Part shown: positions 6,313 through 10,473 of the stretch, one piece after another
How the letters are laid out: every line of letters starts with the position of its first letter
Position numbering within the stretch: position 1 is the stretch's first letter
Assembly: GCA_041918255.1 (NCBI GenBank)
Contig: JAYRWD010000011.1
Location: 1 to 10,473 of the forward strand
Direction: 5' to 3'
Length of the DNA stretch: 10,473 nucleotides
Origin: JAYRWD01 sp041918255
GTDB taxonomy: Bacteria; Patescibacteriota; Dojkabacteria; B142; WJKM01
Notes under the pieces: generated by a model
Told to the model about the DNA's origin: nothing
Database searches by the model: none
Seen by the model: the letters and a program-made list of their open reading frames with translations, nothing else
Program-made: the position numbers and the translations under genes

Positions 6313-6343
6313 GTGCCTTCTTTTTCTCTTTCCCGTTATAATA
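6313..6343 (+). promoter_or_regulatory. Pyrimidine-tract promoter of the HAD phosphatase gene
   Basis: A TATAAT -10 box (6337-6342) is preceded by CCCGT and a long C/T tract that begins GTGCCTTCTT at 6313. There is no TTGACA-type -35 box. The same 31-bp module, same length and mostly identical, precedes aclA at 7889-7919. The HAD start codon lies 63 nt after the -10, giving a longer leader than for the other genes. Confidence 0.65.
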
Positions 6344-6405
6344 TGCCTACAATTTTTCATCCATCTACCTGAAGCTGAAGATATAATTTCTCAACATAAA
6401 AAAAC

Positions 6406-7068
6406 ATGAGTGATAAACCCAAATCAATTATTTTTGATCTTGATATGACTTTGCTAGATTCTTACAACACAATAGTGAAACGCTATCAACTTGTGGGGAA
6501 AGAATACGGAATTGATGTGACAGAAGAACAAATCCGTGATCACTGGGGAAAGCCTACAGGAGTTTTTATACCATCAATCCTGGGACACCACGCTACTATA
6601 GAAGAATATGAAAGAAAGTTGATAGCAAGCGCCAAAATGAACGCTTTTGAAGGCGCGATACCTTTATTAAATCAACTAAAGGAGCGAATGCTTGTTCCTC
6701 TAGGTGTGCTAACTTCTGCTTCAAGGGCGCTTGCTATAAATGACCTTCTTGGTCTTGGTTTTGATCCGGACAACTTGTTCCTGTTTGTTCACGGATGTGA
6801 TAATACTCCGGAAGTAAAACCTCATCCTGATGTTTTTTTGCCAGCGATAGCCGAACTAGCTGCGCTCGGGATTACTAGAAATGAAATTTGTTATGTCGGA
6901 GACTCAACCATTGACTATTTAGCTGCGAATCGTGCAGGTCTTGATTTCGATGCAGTCACTACCGGGTTTCACAACAGCAAGGATTTTGAAAATGAGGGTG
7001 TACAGAAGGATAAAATATTCTCAACCCTTCTTGAATGGGGTAAAAAGAGATTCGGAATACGTTTGTAA
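6406..7068 (+). CDS. HAD-superfamily phosphatase (phosphoglycolate phosphatase-like)
   Basis: A 220-residue HAD hydrolase, predicted to remove phosphate from a small metabolite in the cytoplasm. All four motifs are in place: FDLDMTLLDS with nucleophile D11 and acid/base D13; LTSAS with T103; K138 in VKPHPD; and GDSTID with D166 and D170. A helical cap is inserted between motifs I and II (about residues 19-90), placing it among phosphoglycolate phosphatase and beta-phosphoglucomutase relatives. Motif I has Met where Gly is usual (DLDMT for DLDGT). The substrate cannot be read from the sequence. It is a single-gene unit with its own promoter (6313-6343), of the same class as that of aclA, which hints at joint expression. 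No Shine-Dalgarno sequence is present; the ATG follows a run of A. Confidence 0.85.
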   Translation: MSDKPKSIIFDLDMTLLDSYNTIVKRYQLVGKEYGIDVTEEQIRDHWGKPTGVFIPSILGHHATIEEYERKLIASAKMNAFEGAIPLLNQLKERMLVPLGVLTSASRALAINDLLGLGFDPDNLFLFVHGCDNTPEVKPHPDVFLPAIAELAALGITRNEICYVGDSTIDYLAANRAGLDFDAVTTGFHNSKDFENEGVQKDKIFSTLLEWGKKRFGIRL

Positions 7069-7297
7069 AAAATATCACAGCATATCTTGCCCATGGAACG
7101 AAAATCGATTCGGGCTCACTTTACATAAACCAAACCCTAGTAAGAGACTTCCCAATTATTTATGCAAAACGCAAAAAAAGTTAAACCTCAAGATTGTTCT
7201 CGAAGAATGTTGCTTGTACAAACCCATACTCATGCAAACCATCGTAGGCACCTGGCAAATTCCTTTCTCGACAGCAATTATCTTTTCCTAACTGATG

Positions 7298-7313
7298 TCC
7301 ACCTTCGGGTGGA
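7298..7313. repeat. UUCG-tetraloop hairpin
   Basis: TCCACC (7298-7303) and GGTGGA (7308-7313) enclose a TTCG loop closed by C-G, the very stable C(UUCG)G tetraloop form in plus-strand RNA. No T run follows, so it is not a classical intrinsic terminator. It sits 230 nt past the HAD stop codon, at the edge of the repeat mosaic. The interval 7069-7297 before it shows no gene I can support. Confidence 0.6.
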
Positions 7314-7333
7314 GTCGTAACACCCCTCCTTTA

Positions 7334-7402
7334 TGTCACCCCTGCGCCAAGCAGGGGTCCAGTCTTTTGCTTTACTATAGCTATATTTCTCCGACAAAAA
7401 TC
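7334..7402. repeat. Repeat C copy 1, without palindrome
   Basis: Repeat C consists of a hairpin ACCCCTGC / GCAGGGGT followed by TCCAGTCTTTT and then a conserved AT-rich tail around CTATATTT. In this copy the hairpin loop is only GCCAA. Copies 2 (7604-7695) and 3 (7782-7835) have 17 extra bases in the loop. Repeat A copy 2 follows directly. Confidence 0.8.
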
Positions 7403-7406
7403 CTAG

Positions 7407-7498
7407 CAGTCATAACACCCCTTCAATTCCCCTCTTATTTTAAGAGGGGAAGGAACTTGGTTGTCATGCTGGCTTGGCTATCTATCGACAGATAGAGC
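7407..7498. repeat. Repeat A copy 2 with adjoining hairpin
   Basis: Same element as 5668-5736, with the 11-bp stem at 7427-7437 and 7441-7451 and a TTT loop. After GCTGGCTTG it carries a bulged hairpin (7476-7498, right arm GATAGAGCC) that copy 1 lacks before its CAGAAT. A frame in this area (7295-7495) is repeat sequence, not a gene. Confidence 0.8.
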
Positions 7499-7522
7499 CA
7501 GAATCTCCTACCACCACCTCCT

Positions 7523-7565
7523 CTCCGTCTTTCTGGGGAGCGTAGCGACGCCAGAATCTCATACC
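7523..7565. repeat. Repeat B copy 2, without palindrome
   Basis: Matches 5761-5820 but has GCCAGAATCTCATA uninterrupted. TTCTGG (7531-7536) and CCAGAA form the ends of a stem. A partial third copy with TTCGTCTTTCTGG follows at about 7575-7589. Confidence 0.75.
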
Positions 7566-7603
7566 TCTACTTCCCCTTCGTCTTTCTGGTTTGCCTATTC
7601 CTT

Positions 7604-7695
7604 GTGTCACCCCTGCGCCTGCCTACGCAGGTAGGAAAGCAGGGGTCCAGTCTTTTTGCTTTACTAAAGCTATATTTTCCCAACAGAAATTCTCA
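7604..7695. repeat. Repeat C copy 2, with 17-bp insert
   Basis: Matches copy 1 except for 17 extra bases at 7620-7636. With the preceding CC they form CCTGCCTACGCAGGTAGG (7618-7635), an imperfect palindrome related to the one at 5792-5809. The AT-rich tail is kept and leads into repeat A copy 3. Confidence 0.8.
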
Positions 7696-7696
7696 C

Positions 7697-7759
7697 ACTC
7701 ATAACACCCCTTCAATTCCCCTCTTATCTTAAGAGGGGAAGGAACTTAGTAGTCATCCT
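7697..7759. repeat. Repeat A copy 3
   Basis: Third copy of the element, with the stem at 7716-7726 and 7730-7740 around a TCT loop. Divergence starts after GGAACTTAGTAGTCATC. C then A follow one another here exactly as at 7334-7475, so the C-A order is repeated. Confidence 0.8.
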
Positions 7760-7781
7760 AACTACCTTGCCCCTCCTTTGT

Positions 7782-7835
7782 GTCACCCCTGCGCCTGCCT
7801 ACGCAGGTAGGGAAGCAGGGGTCCAGTCTTTTCCC
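7782..7835. repeat. Repeat C copy 3, with 17-bp insert
   Basis: Carries the same insert as copy 2 (7796-7812, one base different) but lacks the AT-rich tail after TCCAGTCTTTT. It is the last element before the aclA promoter. The whole 7069-7944 interval is accounted for by repeats A, B and C, the UUCG hairpin and the aclA promoter, with no gene I can support. Confidence 0.75.
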
Positions 7836-7888
7836 TCACGTTTGACAAATAACAACTGTAAAACTAGCCAAATACTAGTCCTCCCCTC

Positions 7889-7919
7889 GTGCTTTCTTCC
7901 CCCCTTCCCCGTTATAATA
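7889..7919 (+). promoter_or_regulatory. Pyrimidine-tract promoter of aclA
   Basis: TATAAT (7913-7918) is preceded by CCCCGT and a C/T tract beginning GTGCTTTCTT at 7889. The module has the same length as that upstream of the HAD gene (6313-6343) and differs mainly by C/T exchanges. The aclA start codon is 26 nt after the -10. No TTGACA-type -35 box is seen. Confidence 0.65.
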
Positions 7920-7944
7920 CATTGTTAAAATAAAATTAACACAT

Positions 7945-9759
7945 ATGAAACCATTATTTGACAAAACCACAACCGCTATTTTCTACAACCAGCATCCTAA
8001 CCCGATACAGCGGATGCTGGATTTCGACTACGTTTGCGGACGAAAGACACCCAGCGTTTCAGCTATAGTCAATCCCAACCAAGCCGGACAGCACAAAGTC
8101 TTTTTCGGAACTAAAGAAATTCTTATCCCTGTTTACAAAACATTAAACGAGGCCTGCGAAAAGCACTCCGAATCTGATGTACTAGTGAATTTCGCCTCGG
8201 CTCGAAGCGCTTTCGATGTTTCAAAGGAAGCAATCCAGAAGTGCCTATCAATCCGAACTATACATATCATGGCAGAAGGGATGACCGAGAATCAAACCCG
8301 CGAATTAATCCGACTGGCGAAAGAGGGCAAGAAATTTTTAATCGGTCCTTCAACAGTAGGCGCGATTATCCCCGGAGCTTTCCGAACTGGCGAAGCAGCA
8401 GGATCGATGCAAAATATAATCGATAGCAGACTATATCGCCAGGGATCGGTTGGTGTAGTTACGGTTTCTGGGGGTATCTCAAATGAGGTGTATAACATAG
8501 TCTCACAAAATGCTGACGGCACAGCCGAAGGAATCGCGATAGGAGGTGACAAATTCCCCGGATCGACTCTTCTCGAAAACCTGCTTAGAATCCAAGAAAA
8601 TCCGCAAGTTAAAATGCTAGTTTGTCTGGGTGAAATCGGTGGAGAAGCAGAATATGAAGTCGTGGAAGCGCTGAAACAGAAAAAGATCGATAAACCCCTT
8701 GTGATTTGGGTTACAGGAACCATAGCCTCACAATTCAAAACAGAGGTACAATTCGGGCACGCTGGAGCCAGATCAGGAAACGAAAGGGTTTCCGCGCAGG
8801 CGAAAAATAAAGCTCTTGCCGAGGCAGGCGCGTTTGTTCCAAAAAGTTTTGATGAATTTGGTGATAAAATAAAAGAAATTTTTGACACAAAAGTGAAAAA
8901 TCAATCTTCATACACACCACCAGACGACCAAAAATTTTCCACTCCACCGATGGATTTCAAAGAAGCGGTAAAACAAGGAATTGTGCGCAAAGCTACGAAT
9001 ATTACATCGAGTATTTCCGATGAAAGGGGTGAAGAACCTACTTATAACGGCAAGCCAATTAGCGACTACGCTGACAAATCGATCGGACATTTGATCAACG
9101 CTCTTTGGTTCAAAAACCAATTGCCGGAGGTAGCGGAAGAATTTATTGAATTATGTATCAAACTTGCCGCCGATCATGGTCCAGCTGTCTCGACAGCCCA
9201 CAACGCTATTGTGACTTCACGAGCTGGGAATAGTGTGATCATGTCGCTAATTGCTGGGTTGACAACTATCGGACCTAGACACGGTGGAGCAATTGACGGA
9301 GCAGCCGAATGGCTTTTGGACGCGGTGACAAGGAATATCGATGGTAAAACCGTGGTGGCAGAACACAAAGCAAAAGGTCAATTGATAATGGGAATCGGGC
9401 ACAGGATTAAAACAGCTCAAAATCCGGATAAGAGAGTTGAAATACTGAAAAATTTCGCGAACAAGAATCTGAAATCACACTCTTATTTGTCAAAAGCTCT
9501 AGAAGTAGAAAACGAAACCCTGAAGAAGAAGAATACTCTTATTCTTAACCTTGATGGAGCAATAGGTGCTGTGTTTCTGGATATTCTGGTTGAATCAAAT
9601 ATGAACTTTGACGAAATTAAAAAAATTGTAAATATCGGGGCTTTAAACGCGCTATTTGCTCTGGCAAGATCTATCGGCATGATAGGCCATGCGCTAGATC
9701 AGAAAAGAATGGATGAGCCAATGTACAGGCATGATACAGATGATATCCTATACTGCTGA
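7945..9759 (+). CDS. aclA: ATP-citrate lyase, large subunit (CoA-binding and citryl-CoA lyase)
   Basis: The second half of ATP-citrate lyase: it carries the phosphorylated histidine, binds CoA and cleaves citryl-CoA to acetyl-CoA and oxaloacetate. It aligns from LDFDYVCGRKTPSV near the N-terminus to DQKR and YRHDTDDI at the end of the human enzyme. The CoA-binding part has VSGGISNE (174-181) and IGGDKFPGST (199-208), and LGEIGGE (228-234) follows. H272 in FGHAGA matches the phosphohistidine. The citrate-synthase-like domain keeps H411 (ADHGPAVS), H486 (GIGHR) and D537 (LNLDG), the expected catalytic trio. Its 604 residues match the family's large subunit in the two-gene form. The name follows the Chlorobium usage; plants call it ACLB. 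It lies 3.3 kb from the small-subunit gene, with its own promoter (7889-7919) and no Shine-Dalgarno sequence. Its stop is 8 bp from that of the convergent small Cys gene. Confidence 0.96.
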   Translation: MKPLFDKTTTAIFYNQHPNPIQRMLDFDYVCGRKTPSVSAIVNPNQAGQHKVFFGTKEILIPVYKTLNEACEKHSESDVLVNFASARSAFDVSKEAIQKCLSIRTIHIMAEGMTENQTRELIRLAKEGKKFLIGPSTVGAIIPGAFRTGEAAGSMQNIIDSRLYRQGSVGVVTVSGGISNEVYNIVSQNADGTAEGIAIGGDKFPGSTLLENLLRIQENPQVKMLVCLGEIGGEAEYEVVEALKQKKIDKPLVIWVTGTIASQFKTEVQFGHAGARSGNERVSAQAKNKALAEAGAFVPKSFDEFGDKIKEIFDTKVKNQSSYTPPDDQKFSTPPMDFKEAVKQGIVRKATNITSSISDERGEEPTYNGKPISDYADKSIGHLINALWFKNQLPEVAEEFIELCIKLAADHGPAVSTAHNAIVTSRAGNSVIMSLIAGLTTIGPRHGGAIDGAAEWLLDAVTRNIDGKTVVAEHKAKGQLIMGIGHRIKTAQNPDKRVEILKNFANKNLKSHSYLSKALEVENETLKKKNTLILNLDGAIGAVFLDILVESNMNFDEIKKIVNIGALNALFALARSIGMIGHALDQKRMDEPMYRHDTDDILYC

Positions 9760-9767
9760 TGCTGTTA

Positions 9768-10160
9768 TTACTGTAACGTTTGAGATGGATTGTAGTGATA
9801 TAGTTGATAACCTCTTGTGATCCCCCTATCCGCTTCTTTCTCTGTAACAACAGGTTTTCGATGCGCTGCCAGCTCCCTGGCAATATATAGACACAGTGGC
9901 ATAGCCCTTTGAGAATCGGCGATGTATTGCCCCTGTTCAACTTGCCCGGACGGTGGAACTTCTGCATACGTTCCAACAATTTGACTTGACTGTGGGAGCA
10001 TCTTCGGACATGTTCCATGTGGGTGCGTCCTCGTGCAACCTGCACAAACCACTCTAAGTACATACCCCGCAAGCTGATCGTTAGATGTAAAACCTGTTAC
10101 TTTTCCCTGACTATCCCAAATTGGATAAAGAGGTATTTGGTCAGGTGTACAGACTGGCAT
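9768..10160 (-). CDS. Small five-cysteine protein, unknown function (130 aa)
   Basis: No family recognised. From the ATG at 10160 the product has 130 residues; an in-frame TTG at 10169 would add three. Cysteines lie at 4, 39, 42, 51 and 90. C39-x2-C42-x8-C51-P and C90, 39 residues after C51, nearly reproduce the framework of the protein at 5834-6247. The segment CAGCTRTHPHGTCP also holds two histidines that could join a metal site. No signal peptide or membrane segment was seen. The C-terminal third is charged, then Tyr/Gln-rich. The gene lies downstream of a TA-tract promoter (10195-10221), 34 nt from its -10, with no Shine-Dalgarno sequence. It converges on aclA. Another minus-strand frame over the same DNA (9671-10072) was rejected because it runs into aclA and lacks a promoter-proximal start. 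Confidence 0.65.
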   Translation of the reverse strand: MPVCTPDQIPLYPIWDSQGKVTGFTSNDQLAGYVLRVVCAGCTRTHPHGTCPKMLPQSSQIVGTYAEVPPSGQVEQGQYIADSQRAMPLCLYIARELAAHRKPVVTEKEADRGITRGYQLYHYNPSQTLQ

Positions 10161-10194
10161 TCTTATCAAATAATTATATTAATTACATAGCGGA

Positions 10195-10221
10195 AGTATA
10201 TATATATATACAAATTGTCAA
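10195..10221 (-). promoter_or_regulatory. TA-tract promoter of small Cys gene 3
   Basis: On the minus strand a consensus TTGACA (10216-10221) and TATACT (10195-10200) are 15 bp apart, and a 14-nt TA tract (10197-10210) fills the spacer and enters the -10 box. One more TA unit would give the optimal 17 bp. The -35 box overlaps the stop codon of the possible small membrane protein upstream. Confidence 0.65.
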
Positions 10222-10442
10222 TAAGGGGAATTGTCGCGGTAGGAATACAAAAATCGTGTCTGCCCTAGAGCATTCCGGTCCGGATTAGTTGCAGAGTCGA
10301 AAAATAACACCGCGAAAAACTCCAGCAGTAATTTAAGAACGAAGATGATACAAAAAACGAACCCAGTAGGATCCACTTTCCACAACCTAAACCAGCCTCG
10401 TCTTGAAATAAAAATATCAGACACAAAAGATTTTCGATCCAT
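10218..10442 (-). CDS. Possible small membrane protein (74 aa), doubtful
   Basis: From the ATG at 10442 this frame gives 74 residues with one hydrophobic stretch (about 27-48, GFVFCIIFVLKLLLEFFAVLFF), interrupted by Lys37 and Glu41, between basic N-terminal and polar C-terminal parts. An in-frame stop lies just upstream of the alternative TTG at 10448, so the gene would be complete. No Shine-Dalgarno sequence or clear promoter is visible. The opposite strand is also open from 10243 to the window end, with possible starts at 10345 and 10441, and its polar translation would by itself make the antisense frame look hydrophobic. I cannot decide which strand codes. Apart from this and the TA-tract promoter, the last ~310 bases show nothing else. 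Confidence 0.25.
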   Translation of the reverse strand: MDRKSFVSDIFISRRGWFRLWKVDPTGFVFCIIFVLKLLLEFFAVLFFDSATNPDRNALGQTRFLYSYRDNSPY

Positions 10443-10473
10443 GAACAACCAAACCTACCAACAAAATTTCCCC

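Noticed and set aside
6932..7291. 119-codon plus-strand frame overlapping the HAD gene end
   Set aside because: The first third is the HAD gene in another frame and the rest is non-coding sequence; no motif or start signal.
7295..7495. 66-codon plus-strand frame
   Set aside because: It consists of repeats C and A, whose other copies differ in length and would shift the frame.
8292..8888. 198-codon frame antisense to aclA
   Set aside because: It is the shadow of a strongly conserved enzyme; its composition (Ser, Pro, Phe-rich) is typical of antisense reading.
9671..10072. 133-codon minus-strand frame overlapping the third small Cys gene
   Set aside because: It runs 89 bases into the conserved end of aclA and starts far from the TA-tract promoter, whereas the frame ending at 9768 fits promoter, length and Cys pattern.
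10345..10473. Plus-strand frame running off the window end (starts at 10345 or 10441)
   Set aside because: The frame is open from 10243 and could be the beginning of a gene, but no promoter or recognisable sequence supports it and the opposite strand is also open.

Overview
The window looks like chromosomal DNA of a small-genome, AT-rich bacterium, most plausibly a Patescibacteria/CPR lineage (Microgenomates-like). This is an inference. It rests on the absence of Shine-Dalgarno sequences before every confident gene, the short single-gene units with their own sigma70-like promoters, the small cysteine-bearing proteins of no recognised family, and intergenic spaces packed with short palindromic repeats. 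The standard genetic code fits: TGA closes manC and aclA where their families normally end. No RNA gene, CRISPR array or transposase was seen.

Layout. Positions 1-734: a small Cys protein (126-374) behind a promoter containing a TA tract, then a G-poor spacer. 735-1823: manC-type mannose-1-phosphate guanylyltransferase with a good sigma70 promoter. 1824-2113: palindromic repeat spacer. 2114-3049: a divergent kinase-fold protein. 3147-3300: a 22-unit heptanucleotide array. 3342-4634: ATP-citrate lyase small (ATP-grasp/citrate-binding) subunit. 4631-5276, minus strand: Phd-like antitoxin and PIN toxin, whose stop codon interlocks with that of aclB. 5295-5833: repeat-filled spacer. 5834-6247, minus strand: second small Cys protein with a TA-tract promoter. 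6406-7068: HAD phosphatase. 7069-7944: an 876-bp mosaic of intergenic repeats. 7945-9759: ATP-citrate lyase large (citryl-CoA lyase) subunit. 9768-10160, minus strand: third small Cys protein with a TA-tract promoter. The last ~300 bases are ambiguous and may hold a small membrane protein.

How the parts may work together. The two ACL subunits are both full length with their key residues, so the organism can probably cleave citrate to acetyl-CoA and oxaloacetate, or run the linked reactions. They are separated by 3.3 kb instead of forming the usual adjacent pair. aclA and the HAD phosphatase gene share a near-identical 31-bp promoter module, suggesting co-expression. manC supplies GDP-mannose for surface glycans.

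The most unusual signals are: (i) three small Cys-protein genes, each driven by a promoter whose spacer is a TA-dinucleotide tract, with spacer lengths of 15, 17 and 15 bp that differ by exactly one TA unit and so suggest phase variation; (ii) two of those proteins sharing one cysteine framework; (iii) a perfect 16-bp inverted repeat inside the aclB coding region; (iv) 17-18-bp palindromes present in some copies of longer repeats and cleanly absent from others, as if inserted.
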